Assembly: GCF_900100455.1 (NCBI RefSeq)
Contig: NZ_FNCV01000001.1
Span: 100,764-164,763, forward strand
Length of the DNA stretch: 64,000 nucleotides
Origin: Roseospirillum parvum
GTDB taxonomy: Bacteria > Pseudomonadota > Alphaproteobacteria > Rhodospirillales > Rhodospirillaceae
Direction: 5' to 3'
Each line of letters begins with the position of its first letter. Positions within the stretch are counted from its first letter, which is position 1. Shown here in pieces: positions 15,997 to 24,847 of this stretch. The notes under the pieces were generated by a model, which did no database searches, was not told where the DNA came from, and saw only the letters and a list, made by a program, of their open reading frames with translations. The translations under genes and the position numbers were made by a program.

Positions 15997-18320
15997 GACC
16001 GGGACGGCGTTTGGGCCCAGGCCATCAGCTCGGCCAGGGCGGGAACGAAGTCGGCCATGAAGAAACTCCATGGCCGCTGGGGCGAGGCCCAGCGGCGCTT
16101 GTGGTCCATCAGATTGGCGGCGGCGGCCTCGAGGTCGCGCGCGATCAGGTCGGCCGGCAGGTCGCGGGGGGGCGCTTCAAGGGTGGCTTCAAGGGCGGCG
16201 CGGGCGGCGGCCGGGGTGGCCGGCGGGGTGTCCTTCAGCGCCTCGACGGCCCGATAAAGGTCGTGGAACCAGTCGTTGAGGGGCGAGGATTCGAGCCGCG
16301 TTTCCGGCGCCGGCAGGGTGGTCGCGGGCAGGCCGAGGCGGACCATGGCCTGTTCGATCAGCGCCGGCTCGCGGCAGATGTCCTCGTAGACCAGGACCAC
16401 CGGCGCGATGCCGTGACGCCGGAACCAGAGGTCCCAGAACAGCCGTTCCAGATCCAGCTCGAAGTGGATGATGGCGTAGATGGTCGGATGGTCGAAGGTG
16501 ACCGCCCGGTCCTTGGACGAGAAGTCGTAGAGGTCGATGTCCTTGGCCCGGGAAATCCGATTGGTGAAGCGGGAAATCGCTTGGCGCAGAGAATCTCTAC
16601 GCAGCAGGTAGATCCAGGCAGAATTCTGGAAAATCGAAAAGAACGGATCGCCACCCGTACAGGGAACGCCAATTTCGCCCAGCCGTCGGCTTAGCATGCT
16701 AACATAACTGGCCATCACCTTGACGCCAAAGACGCCATCTTGAGTTCCATTCTCCACCGCCTCTTGAAGCGATGTTTTTTCCCTGATCCACCAATAAAGG
16801 TGTTCCTCTGGCGCTCCAGCGACGCCGCTGGCCTTGAGCATGTTGCACAACATCTTGGAGCCCGAGGACTGCGTGGCGCAGATGACAAGGCGTTGGTGGG
16901 CTTCGCCAATGGCTTGCCAGGCGAGGGGGTCGGGGAGGGAGCGCACCGTGGGCATGGCAACACCTTTGTCGGTTTTTTCGGCGGCCAGAGCGTCGCCCAG
17001 AAAGCGGTAGTCGGTGGGGCGCGCCTGGCGCTTCTGCCCAATGGGCGGGGCGTCAGGATTGAACAGTGACGGTCGCGGCTTGCCGGTCTTCAGGCCGGCG
17101 GTCCTGCGGTGCATCCAGTCGGCGGCGGCAATCAATTCGCTGGCATCCCGCTCGTCCAGGCGGATGACACCCCGCCTGAAAAGCTTGATTACCTCCTTGT
17201 CGGGGACGCGCCTCAGAAGACCGATGTCCAATGCCTCGCGGTCGCAGACCCATTGACTGCCCAAGGCCATGCGCTTGGTCAGGAAAAGGTGATGCTCGGC
17301 CCATTCAATTGGCAGCAGTGACACATAGTTGGTCATCGCCATCGGGACGTCATACCCCAGGCCCAGAATGTTCGGGCCGCTTTCGGTGTTGACCATGTAG
17401 CGGCAGGCTGACAGGGCCAGCATCTGGGCCAGGAAGCTGTCCGCATGGCGGTACAATGGCACCACGCCGGGGCGTTCCAGGGTGGGCGGAAATCGCATGC
17501 CAGGGTCGCCGAGCAGGACCACCTGACCACCCTGATGGTCGATGATGTGGTGTACCAGCGCTTCGTAGCGTTCCAGGTGCTCGATTGATCGGTGGGCGAT
17601 CCCTCCTGGAAGCGGTCGATACGCGTTCTGGCGCACGTGCAGCGTGACGAACCATCGGTCGGGCTCGAGCCCGGCATCGCTCAGCGTCTTCCAAAGCTTG
17701 GGCCGTTCCAAGTCCGGCACATCAAACAATGCCGGAGAGGCCGTTCTTTCGGCCAGATCCCTGAGGCGAATGTCCAGGCGTTCCAGCGTTTCCATCAGCA
17801 ACACCCGGTCCAGCGTGCGCAGTCGCTCTGCCCACGGGCCGGGAGGGGTACCTTCGTGCCAGAAAGCGGACTGGAAGAGTGTCAGGGAAGCTGTCGGTTT
17901 GGCTACCACCAGATAGTCAATGAAGGGGCACAGGGTGAGCAGCGCCGCCTTGTGATAGGTGTCGATGTCGAGCAGCGCGAACGTGGCCAGATTCGGCTCC
18001 AGGGCTTTTTGGGCGGCCAACCCGAGCAGTTCATAGGCCAAGTCTCCCACAGCCGGGGTTTTGGCCATGAACAGGGCCGCCGGGGCATCTGGCGGTGGTT
18101 CCGGACGATAGGTGTAAAGGCGTGAGGCAACTGGGATAACCGTCCAGGCGAAATCGTCCTCGGCCCATGAAGCGCCCCGAAGGCCCGGACTCTCCAGGAA
18201 GTCTGCCAAGTCGGAGCCAATTCCGGGCAGACCTCGCAACAAACCGGCCAAGCGGGCGCGACGAGCGGCTGGTGGGATGTTGACTCCATCGGGCGGAGCT
18301 TGCTTGGCGAAATTATCCAT
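15993..18320 (-). CDS. Fusion of TIGR04372-type glycosyltransferase and Stf0-type sulfotransferase
   Basis: 775 residues. The N-terminal part (about 50-410) resembles the TIGR04372 putative glycosyltransferase family, with FVTLHVR (224-230) and NTESGPNILGLG (311-322). A paralogue occurs unfused at 28139-29503. After a linker rich in Pro and Lys (about 410-470), a Stf0-like sulfotransferase domain (about 478-690) has LVICATQSSGSKMLCNML as the 5'-phosphosulfate loop and SGVAGAPEEHL after it. The protein would add a sugar and sulfate it, or do both on one acceptor; that is inference. The middle of the gene has visibly lower GC than its neighbours. The start is the ATG at 18320, just after a truncated sulfotransferase reading frame. 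Confidence 0.75.
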   Translation of the reverse strand: MDNFAKQAPPDGVNIPPAARRARLAGLLRGLPGIGSDLADFLESPGLRGASWAEDDFAWTVIPVASRLYTYRPEPPPDAPAALFMAKTPAVGDLAYELLGLAAQKALEPNLATFALLDIDTYHKAALLTLCPFIDYLVVAKPTASLTLFQSAFWHEGTPPGPWAERLRTLDRVLLMETLERLDIRLRDLAERTASPALFDVPDLERPKLWKTLSDAGLEPDRWFVTLHVRQNAYRPLPGGIAHRSIEHLERYEALVHHIIDHQGGQVVLLGDPGMRFPPTLERPGVVPLYRHADSFLAQMLALSACRYMVNTESGPNILGLGYDVPMAMTNYVSLLPIEWAEHHLFLTKRMALGSQWVCDREALDIGLLRRVPDKEVIKLFRRGVIRLDERDASELIAAADWMHRRTAGLKTGKPRPSLFNPDAPPIGQKRQARPTDYRFLGDALAAEKTDKGVAMPTVRSLPDPLAWQAIGEAHQRLVICATQSSGSKMLCNMLKASGVAGAPEEHLYWWIREKTSLQEAVENGTQDGVFGVKVMASYVSMLSRRLGEIGVPCTGGDPFFSIFQNSAWIYLLRRDSLRQAISRFTNRISRAKDIDLYDFSSKDRAVTFDHPTIYAIIHFELDLERLFWDLWFRRHGIAPVVLVYEDICREPALIEQAMVRLGLPATTLPAPETRLESSPLNDWFHDLYRAVEALKDTPPATPAAARAALEATLEAPPRDLPADLIARDLEAAAANLMDHKRRWASPQRPWSFFMADFVPALAELMAWAQTPSRS

Positions 18321-18323
18321 ATC

Positions 18324-18410
18324 CTAGGGGGTCTCCGCGCCTGCCAAGAGGTTGGTGCTGCGCAGCATGGTGTTGCCGGAGCGCGGGTAGGAGGCCAGCC
18401 AGACCAGCAT
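18324..18410 (-). pseudogene. 5' remnant of a sulfotransferase gene
   Basis: A 28-codon frame from ATG 18410 to TAG 18324 encodes MLVWLASYPRSGNTMLRSTN and eight more residues. WLASYPRSGNTxLR is the PAPS 5'-phosphosulfate loop at the start of Sulfotransfer_1 (PF00685) proteins. It has a good ribosome-binding site (AGGAGA). The rest of the protein is missing: the stop lies three bases from the ATG of the TIGR04372-Stf0 fusion gene. I read it as the stump of a sulfotransferase gene whose body was replaced; a leader peptide is the alternative. Confidence 0.6.
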
Positions 18411-18467
18411 GGGGGAGGTGTCTCCTGATCGATCCCGTGCGGGCCCGGGCCCGGCGCGGGCAAGGGG

Positions 18468-19406
18468 TCAGTCGCCGGCCAGCTCGGCCAGGGCGCGGGC
18501 GATGGCCTCGGCCAGCGCCGGAGCGTCGAGGCCGAAGTGGGACAGAAGCTCGTTCTGCGAACCGTGCAGGTGGACGAAGTCGTCGGGCAGGGCGCGGCGC
18601 AGCACCGGGCAGGGGCTCAAGGGGCGCGTCCGGTTCAGCGATTCCAGCACCGCCGAGCCCAGGCCGCCGCTGGCGATGTGCTCGTCAAGGGTGACCAGCA
18701 AGCGGCTGTGGCGGCTCGCCGCCTCGATGGCCGCGTCGTCCATCGGCGCCACGCCGGGCAGGTGGATCACCCCGCAATCGATGCCCTGTTGGCCCAGCCG
18801 CTCGGCGGCGGCCAGGGCGTGGGCGGTCATGATGCCGGTGCTGATGATGGTTGCCACGCCGGGCGGCCGGCGGACCAGGGCGCGGCCGATGGCCGGCGCG
18901 TCGTCCGGCTGGCTGACCACCGGGTCGCCACCCTTGCCGAGCCGGATGTAGATCGGCCCCGGCCAGTCCAGGGTGAGTGGCATCAGGCGGCGCATTTCCT
19001 CGGCGTCGCTGGGGCAGAGCACGGCCATGCCGGGGATGGCGCGCATGATGGCGATGTCCTCGATGGCGGTGTGGGTCGGCCCCAGCGGGGCGTAGACCAG
19101 CCCGCCGCCGTTGGCGATCAGGCGCACCGGGGTGCGGTGCAGGCCGAGGTCGAGGACGTTCTGCTCGTAGCAGCGCCGGGTCAGGAAAGTGGCGATGGTG
19201 TTGACGTAGGGAACCAGACCTTCCATGGCCAGCCCGGCGGCCATGCCCACAACGTGCTGTTCGGCGATGCCCTCGATCATCACCCGGCCGGGCATTTCGG
19301 CCTGCATGGCGGCCAGCGTGCCGGGGGCCGGGTCGGAGCCGACATAGACCACCCGGGAATCACGGCGGGCCAACTCGTGGACCATGTCGAGGGCGGTGCG
19401 GCGCAT
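18468..19406 (-). CDS. Transketolase C-terminal subunit
   Basis: 312 residues matching the pyrimidine-binding and C-terminal domains of transketolase, with the activating Glu in the conserved IEGIAEQHVVGMAAGLA and a C-terminal domain with LDEHIASGGLGSAVLE. Together with the next gene upstream (N-terminal subunit, 30 bases away, same strand) it forms a split, two-gene transketolase. Such pairs are common in surface-glycan and secondary-metabolite loci. The complex would transfer two-carbon units and could supply sedoheptulose 7-phosphate for heptose synthesis; that is inference. Confidence 0.88.
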   Translation of the reverse strand: MRRTALDMVHELARRDSRVVYVGSDPAPGTLAAMQAEMPGRVMIEGIAEQHVVGMAAGLAMEGLVPYVNTIATFLTRRCYEQNVLDLGLHRTPVRLIANGGGLVYAPLGPTHTAIEDIAIMRAIPGMAVLCPSDAEEMRRLMPLTLDWPGPIYIRLGKGGDPVVSQPDDAPAIGRALVRRPPGVATIISTGIMTAHALAAAERLGQQGIDCGVIHLPGVAPMDDAAIEAASRHSRLLVTLDEHIASGGLGSAVLESLNRTRPLSPCPVLRRALPDDFVHLHGSQNELLSHFGLDAPALAEAIARALAELAGD

Positions 19407-19436
19407 GGGCGGGGACGATCCTTGGCGGCGGGCGGC

Positions 19437-20285
19437 TCAGGGGGCGCCCTGGGGGGGCGCCGCGGCGAAGGCGGCCTCGATCACCTCCCGGGCCTCGCCC
19501 AGGCGGCTCTTGTGGTGCCAGGCGGTGGGGTCGGCCTCGGCCTCGGCCAGGCCGCGTCCCTTGACGGTGTGGCAGATCAGGGCGCTCGGCCGGCCGATGT
19601 TGGGGGGGCGCGACAGCACCTGTTCCAGCGCCGCGCAGTCGTGGCCGTCGACCTCATCGACGGTGAAGCCGAAGCTGGCCCACTTGTCGGCCAGCGGTTC
19701 CAGGTCCAGCACCTCGGCGGTCGGGCCGTAGGACTGCACCTTGTTGTAGTCGATCAGCACCCACAGATTGTCCAGCCCGGTGCGGCCGGCGCTCATCGCC
19801 CCTTCCCAGATGGCGCCCTCGTTGATCTCGCCGTCGCCGCAGACCACGAACACCCGGCTTGTCGATCCGGCCAGCTTCAGCGCCCGGGCCCGCCCGATGC
19901 CCAGCGACAGGCCGTGGCCGAGCGCCCCGGTGGCCGCCTCGACGCCGGGAATGCCGTGGCACGGCGGATGGCCGCCGAAGGGCGAATCCTTGCGGCAGAA
20001 GGTGTCCAGGTCGGCCGGCGGGAAGTAGCCGTGGTCGGCCAGGATGGCATACAGGGCCAGACAGCCGTGCCCCTTGCTGAGGATGAAGCGGTCGCGGTCG
20101 GGCCATTCCGGGTGGGCCGGGTCGTGGCGCATGATCCGGTCATAAAGGACGCGCAGGATCTCGATCAGCGACAGGGTCGAGCCGACATGACCGCGGTCGG
20201 CGGCGAGCAGGCCGCGCATGGCCAGGGCGCGCAAGTGCAGCGAGCGGGCATCCAGCGGCGGCGAGGCGGGAATAGGACGCGTCAC
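19437..20285 (-). CDS. Transketolase N-terminal subunit
   Basis: 282 residues covering the thiamine-diphosphate domain of transketolase: GHVGSTLSLIEIL near the N terminus, SKGHGCLALYA, GALGHGLSLGIG, and the TPP/Mg motif GDGEINEGAIWEG followed by LIDYNKVQS. The start is a GTG at 20285; an in-frame ATG at 20369 would add 28 non-conserved residues with no ribosome site. It forms a two-subunit enzyme with the gene just downstream. It is divergent from the radical SAM gene, so the 243-base gap must hold promoters for both arms of the locus. Confidence 0.88.
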   Translation of the reverse strand: MTRPIPASPPLDARSLHLRALAMRGLLAADRGHVGSTLSLIEILRVLYDRIMRHDPAHPEWPDRDRFILSKGHGCLALYAILADHGYFPPADLDTFCRKDSPFGGHPPCHGIPGVEAATGALGHGLSLGIGRARALKLAGSTSRVFVVCGDGEINEGAIWEGAMSAGRTGLDNLWVLIDYNKVQSYGPTAEVLDLEPLADKWASFGFTVDEVDGHDCAALEQVLSRPPNIGRPSALICHTVKGRGLAEAEADPTAWHHKSRLGEAREVIEAAFAAAPPQGAP

Positions 20286-20412
20286 GGGCGGACCCTTGGT
20301 GGGGCTTCGGTCGGGGCCGGCGGGCCGGCCGGCGAGGGCAGTCGATGCCCTGGCTACCATGAGGGTCATAAGGAACGGTTAACCGGGGCCCGGCGCCGCC
20401 GCCGTTAAGTCT

Positions 20413-20441
20413 TTGGCAAAGTATCCAGGGCACCTTACATC
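20413..20441 (+). promoter_or_regulatory. Candidate sigma-70 promoter for the right arm of the glycan locus
   Basis: TTGGCA (20413-20418) and TACATC (20436-20441) with a 17-base spacer, about 88 bases before the radical SAM start. It is the best box pair in the divergent gap. Confidence 0.4.
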
Positions 20442-20528
20442 AGGCAGGTTGGGGCCGCCCGTGGTCCCACCGGACGGCGAAGAAGTCGCCGCCCCCACCG
20501 ATCCCTTGCGAACAAGGAGACGCGACCG

Positions 20529-21677
20529 GTGAACAAGCTGACACCACCCCCCCCCGCCGGCGATGCCGCCCAGGCGCCGCGCACCGGCGGCGACCGCTTC
20601 AACATGGACGGCCACAAGCTGTACTGGCACCTGGACCGGGTGCACGCCTGGCAGCAGGGCGAGCGGATCGCCCCGTTGCACATCGACATGGGGATCGTCA
20701 CCGGGTGCAACATGGCCTGCACCTACTGTTATGGCGTGATCCAGGGGCGCTCCGGCTACGGCACCGACAAGAAGGGGGTGTTCCACATGCCCCGCCAGGC
20801 CATCCTCGACACCTTCAGCGGCGCCAAGGACAGCGGGGTGCGCTCGATCGCCCTCATCGGCGAGGGCGAGAACACCCTCAACCCGCACCTGACCGATGCC
20901 CTGGAGCATGGCCGATCGATCGGGCTCGACCTCAGTCTGGCCACCAACGGCATCCGCATCAGCCCCGAGCCGGCCGACCTCGACGCCCTGCTCGGCGGGC
21001 TGGTCTGGCTGCGCGTCAACATCTCGGCCAGCAATCCCGACTCCTTCCAGCGCATCCACAAGAGCGGCCATTTCGAGCGCGTGCTGGGCAACGTGCGCGC
21101 CCTTCTCGCCCGCAAGCGCGAGAAGGGCTTCGCCACCACCATCGGCCTGCAAATGGTGCTGACCGCCGACAACGTGGACGACATGGTGCCCCTGGCCCGC
21201 ATCGGCGCCGAGCTGGGGGTCGACTATCTGGTCATCAAGCCGTGCTCGGACACCTACGACGGCACCCTGGGAGCGCCCCATCAGGGCTACCGCGACATGG
21301 CCGACCTGATGCGCCAGGCCGAGGCCCAGTCGACCGACGGCTATCGGGTCATCGTCAAGTGGGTGAAAATGGACAACGCCGGCTGGAAGGACTACCCGGT
21401 CTGCTTCGGCACCCAGTTCCTGATGGCGATCAGCGGCAACGGCAACGTCTTCCCGTGCGGCCACTGGTTCGATCACCGCAGCGACGAGTTCCTGATGGGC
21501 AACGTCATCGAGACCCCCTTCGCCGAGATCGTGAAAAGCGAGCGCTATTGGGAGGTCCAGCAGCGGGTGCAGACGGTGAACGTCAACCACGACTGCGAAA
21601 GCAACTGCCGCCAGCACTACATCAACCGCTTCCTGGACAGGCTGGGCGACCGGCCCGACCACATCAACTTCATCTGA
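20529..21677 (+). CDS. Radical SAM protein with SPASM-like C terminus
   Basis: 382 residues. The 4Fe-4S/SAM motif is CNMACTYC (Cys 60, 64, 67). The C-terminal region has further cysteines (VCFGT, FPCGHW, CESNC) in a SPASM-like arrangement that would bind auxiliary clusters. Starts at a GTG (20529) with AAGGAGA upstream. As the first gene of the right arm of the glycan locus it probably modifies a sugar or a carrier-linked intermediate by radical chemistry, for example oxidation, epimerisation or deoxygenation. The exact reaction cannot be read. There is no peptide substrate gene beside it, which argues against a RiPP maturase. Confidence 0.8.
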   Translation: MNKLTPPPPAGDAAQAPRTGGDRFNMDGHKLYWHLDRVHAWQQGERIAPLHIDMGIVTGCNMACTYCYGVIQGRSGYGTDKKGVFHMPRQAILDTFSGAKDSGVRSIALIGEGENTLNPHLTDALEHGRSIGLDLSLATNGIRISPEPADLDALLGGLVWLRVNISASNPDSFQRIHKSGHFERVLGNVRALLARKREKGFATTIGLQMVLTADNVDDMVPLARIGAELGVDYLVIKPCSDTYDGTLGAPHQGYRDMADLMRQAEAQSTDGYRVIVKWVKMDNAGWKDYPVCFGTQFLMAISGNGNVFPCGHWFDHRSDEFLMGNVIETPFAEIVKSERYWEVQQRVQTVNVNHDCESNCRQHYINRFLDRLGDRPDHINFI

Positions 21678-21719
21678 TCCGGTGGTGAAAGGCGCGGCGA
21701 TGAAGGCCGCGAGAGCGAC

Positions 21720-22592
21720 ATGAAGCTGCTTGTTTTTGGCGGACGGGGCTGTCTGGGTACCGAGCTGGCCCACGCCGCCGCCGAGCGGGGCCACCACCTG
21801 GAGGCCCCCGGGCGGGCCACGGTGGATGTCACCGACCGGGCGGCCAGCGCCGCCGCCATCCGCGACCTGTGCCCCGACGCGGTGATCAACGCCACCGCCG
21901 TGGTCGGCATCAATCCCTGCGAGGAAGACCCGGCCGGCTGCCTTGAGTTGCACGTCAGCGCCACCCTGGGGCTGGCCGATACCTGTCGCGCCCTTGGCAT
22001 TCCGCTGGTCCAGACCTCGACCCACGCCGTCTTCGACGGCTTCAAGCCGACGCCCTATGTGGAAAGTGATCCGGCCGGCTGCGGCCACGTCTACGGGGTC
22101 AGCAAGCTTGCCGGCGAGCAGTTGGCCCTGCACCGCTGTCCCGGGGCCTACGTGGTCCGCTTCCCGACCATGTACGGCCGGCGGATGAACGAGGCTCCGG
22201 GCTTCGTCGACAAGATGCTGGCCCGGCTAGAGGCCGGGCAGCCGTGCCGGGTGCCGGCCGACAAGCTGGACAGCCCGACCTGGGCCCTGGACGCCGCCCG
22301 CGCCCTGCTCGACCTGCTGGAAAACCGCGAGCCGGGCGGCATCTACCATCTGGCCAACAGCGGCATGACCAGCTACCACGCCTTCATCGAGCGGCTGCGC
22401 GCCTTGATTGGCAGCACGGCGCCGCTGGCCCCGGCCCGCGAGGCCGAGTTCCCGGGGCTGGCCCCGGTCAAGCCGCTGCGCAACGCCCTGGCCAGCGAGC
22501 GCCGGCCACCCCTTAGGTCCTGGGAGGAGGCCCTGGCCGACTACGTGGCGACGGTGCTCAGGCCGGCGGGCGGGTCGGGGGACAAAGGATGA
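21720..22592 (+). CDS. RmlD-like NAD(P)-dependent sugar-nucleotide reductase
   Basis: 290 residues of the RmlD (dTDP-4-dehydrorhamnose reductase) substrate-binding family, an extended SDR: Rossmann motif GGRGCLGTELA at the N terminus, TSTHAVFDG as the catalytic Ser/Thr strand, and YGVSK as the catalytic Tyr-Lys pair. It would reduce a 4-keto sugar nucleotide. The other rhamnose genes (rmlA, rmlB, rmlC) are absent from the window, so it may act on another 4-keto sugar in this locus. Its stop overlaps the start of the methyltransferase gene (ATGA). Confidence 0.8.
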   Translation: MKLLVFGGRGCLGTELAHAAAERGHHLEAPGRATVDVTDRAASAAAIRDLCPDAVINATAVVGINPCEEDPAGCLELHVSATLGLADTCRALGIPLVQTSTHAVFDGFKPTPYVESDPAGCGHVYGVSKLAGEQLALHRCPGAYVVRFPTMYGRRMNEAPGFVDKMLARLEAGQPCRVPADKLDSPTWALDAARALLDLLENREPGGIYHLANSGMTSYHAFIERLRALIGSTAPLAPAREAEFPGLAPVKPLRNALASERRPPLRSWEEALADYVATVLRPAGGSGDKG

Positions 22593-23776
22593 GCGGCGAC
22601 CGCATCTGGCAGGGCACCGCCTGCCGCGTCTGCGGGACTGAAACCGAGCCGGTCCTCGACCTGCCGCGCTTCCCGCTGACCGGCATCTTCGTCGCCGAGC
22701 CCCGGCCGGCGGATGTCTGGGACCAGGGCTATCGGGTCTGCCCGGCCTGCGGGCACGGCCAGTTGACCGGCTTCCTCGATCCCGAGCTGATGTACGACCC
22801 GGCCTATGCCCACCGCTCCTCGGCCTCGCATCTGGCGCCGCCGGCGGCCCGCTTCGTGGCCGAGCGGATCGCCGGCTGGCTGGGCGGGCGGCGGCCCCGG
22901 CTGGCCCTGGAGATCGGCTGCAACGATCTGGTCCTGATGGGCCTGATCGCCCCCATGGTCGAGCGCGCGGTGGGGGTCGACCCGGTGTGGCGCCACGGGG
23001 CGCCGACCGATCCGCCGGCCAATGTGGAGGTCATCCCGGGCATGATCGAGGAGCTCGATCCGGCGGCCCTGCCCGGGGCGCCCGATCTGGTCTACTCGAC
23101 CCACAACCTGGAACATCTGGCCGACCCGGTGGGGGTGATCGCCGGTCTGCTGGAGCTGGCGGCCGAGGATGCCCTGTTCGTCATCGAGGTGCCGGACGCC
23201 GCGACGATGATCCGCCACGGCCGCTTCGATCAGGTCTTCCACCAGCATTTCCATTACTTCACCCTGGCCTCGCTGCGGCGGATGGTGGCCGAGGCCGGCG
23301 GCCGCTGGCTGGGCCACGCGGTCAATCCGCGCAACTGGGGCGGCTCGGTGACCATCGCCTTCCGGCGCGGCCCGGGTGGCGGGAAGGGCGCGGCCCAAGA
23401 GCCGGTTGCGCCGCCGCCGACCCCGGACGAGACGCGCCGCGCCGTGGCCGCCTTCAAGGCCCGCATGGCCGCCCTGGCCGAGCTGCTGGCGGCGCCCGCC
23501 GAGCTGCCACTGATCGGCTACGGGGCCGGCCAGATGGTGCCCACCCTGGCCTGGCACCTGGACAGCGATCTGGCCATGCTGGCGGCCATCCACGACGACA
23601 ACCCGGCCCGCGCCGGGCTGCGCTATCCCGGCCTGGCGCCCTCCATCCGGCCGACCTCGGAGCTGCCCGATCTGGCCGCCGCCCGGGTCCTGGTCACCGC
23701 CCCGGACGGCGCCCGGCCGATCACCGCCAAGCTGGCCGGGGCGGCCCACGTCCTGTTGCCGACGTGTGTCGTCTGA
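22589..23776 (+). CDS. Sugar C-methyltransferase-like SAM enzyme with zinc-binding N terminus
   Basis: 395 residues in the three-part layout of sugar C-methyltransferases (NovU/TylC3 type): an N-terminal zinc-binding domain with CRVCG (Cys 12, 15) and CPACG (Cys 51, 54), a central class I SAM domain with LEIGCNDL (107-114), and a C-terminal domain with GYGAGQMVPTLAWHL. These enzymes add a methyl group to carbon next to a keto group of an NDP-sugar. The start overlaps the RmlD-like stop by four bases, so the two proteins are made together and probably act on the same sugar. A branched-chain sugar is the prediction. Confidence 0.8.
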   Translation: MSGDRIWQGTACRVCGTETEPVLDLPRFPLTGIFVAEPRPADVWDQGYRVCPACGHGQLTGFLDPELMYDPAYAHRSSASHLAPPAARFVAERIAGWLGGRRPRLALEIGCNDLVLMGLIAPMVERAVGVDPVWRHGAPTDPPANVEVIPGMIEELDPAALPGAPDLVYSTHNLEHLADPVGVIAGLLELAAEDALFVIEVPDAATMIRHGRFDQVFHQHFHYFTLASLRRMVAEAGGRWLGHAVNPRNWGGSVTIAFRRGPGGGKGAAQEPVAPPPTPDETRRAVAAFKARMAALAELLAAPAELPLIGYGAGQMVPTLAWHLDSDLAMLAAIHDDNPARAGLRYPGLAPSIRPTSELPDLAAARVLVTAPDGARPITAKLAGAAHVLLPTCVV

Positions 23777-23812
23777 CAAATTTTTAACAGGTAAGGAAAG
23801 GGCGTTCAGGCC

Positions 23813-24847
23813 GTGTCGATCCGTCAAGCTTCCCCGGGTCTCGCCGTGGTCACCGGTGGCGCCGGTTTCATCGGCAGCCATCTGGTCGACCGGCTGCTGG
23901 CCGATGGCCACCGGGTGCGGGTGATCGACAACTTCGCCTGCGGCTCGCCGGCCAATCTGGCGCAGCACCGGGAGGACCCCCGGCTCGCCGTGCATCAGGT
24001 CGACGTCACCGACGCCACCGCCCTGGGCCCCCTGATGGAAGGCGCCGAGTGGGTCTTCCATCTGGCGGCGCTGGCCGACATCGTGCCCTCCATCGAGCAG
24101 CCGATGGCCTATCATCAGGCCAATGTGGAAGGCACCCTGAGGGTGCTGGAGGCGGCCCGCGCGGCCGGCGTGCGCCGCTTCCTGTACGCCGCCTCGTCGT
24201 CCTGCTACGGCCTGCCCGACGTGGTGCCAACCCCGGAAGAGGCGCCGATCCGCCCGATGTACCCCTATGCCCTGACCAAGACGGTGGGCGAGCAGTACGT
24301 CAACCACTGGCACCGGGTCTATGGCCTGCCCACGGTGTGCCTGCGCCTGTTCAACGTCTACGGTCCCCGGGTCCGCACGCGCGGCACCTACGGCGCGGTG
24401 TTCGGGGTGTTCATGGCCCAGAAGCTGGCCGGCGAGCCGTTCACCGTGGTCGGCGACGGCACCCAGACGCGCGACTTCACCTATGTCACCGATGTCGCCG
24501 ATGCCTTCGTGCGGGCCGCCCAATCGGACCTTGTGGGCGAGGTGATGAACGTCGGGTCGGGGCGCACGGAAAGCGTCAACCGGCTGGTCGAGTTGCTCGA
24601 CGGGCCGGTGGTCCACGTGCCCAAGCGGCCCGGCGAGCCCGATTGCACCTTTGCCGACACCCGGCGCATCGAGGCCCGGCTGGGCTGGCGGGCCCAGGTG
24701 CCCTTCGCCGAGGGGGTGGCCGAGATGCTGGCCCACATCGAGGCCTGGCGCGACGCCCCGCTGTGGACCCCGGAGAGCATCGCCGAGGCGACCCGCACCT
24801 GGTTCAACCACCTGGGCCGGGCCGAGGGCGCGGGAGGCCAGCCATGA
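23813..24847 (+). CDS. NAD-dependent epimerase/dehydratase (extended SDR), sugar nucleotide enzyme
   Basis: 344 residues of the GalE/RfbB-like extended SDR family: GGAGFIGSH for NAD binding, AASSSCYG with the catalytic Ser, and YALTK with the Tyr-Lys pair, then [10 protein letters not shown]. It starts at a GTG (23813). It converts an NDP-sugar by 4-epimerisation or 4,6-dehydration; the exact substrate is not readable. The final bases overlap the start of the nucleotidyltransferase-kinase gene (ATGA). Confidence 0.85.
   Translation: MSIRQASPGLAVVTGGAGFIGSHLVDRLLADGHRVRVIDNFACGSPANLAQHREDPRLAVHQVDVTDATALGPLMEGAEWVFHLAALADIVPSIEQPMAYHQANVEGTLRVLEAARAAGVRRFLYAASSSCYGLPDVVPTPEEAPIRPMYPYALTKTVGEQYVNHWHRVYGLPTVCLRLFNVYGPRVRTRGTYGAVFGVFMAQKLAGEPFTVVGDGTQTRDFTYVTDVADAFVRAAQSDLVGEVMNVGSGRTESVNRLVELLDGPVVHVPKRPGEPDCTFADTRRIEARLGWRAQVPFAEGVAEMLAHIEAWRDAPLWTPESIAEATRTWFNHLGRAEGAGGQP

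Noticed and set aside
16560..18320. Lower-GC stretch as a prophage or insertion sequence
   Set aside because: It lies inside one intact fusion gene with no transposase, integrase or terminal repeats; it only suggests recent acquisition of that gene.
20285..20369. ATG 20369 as the transketolase N-subunit start
   Set aside because: The extra 28 residues are not conserved-looking and no ribosome site precedes it; GTG 20285 is favoured.
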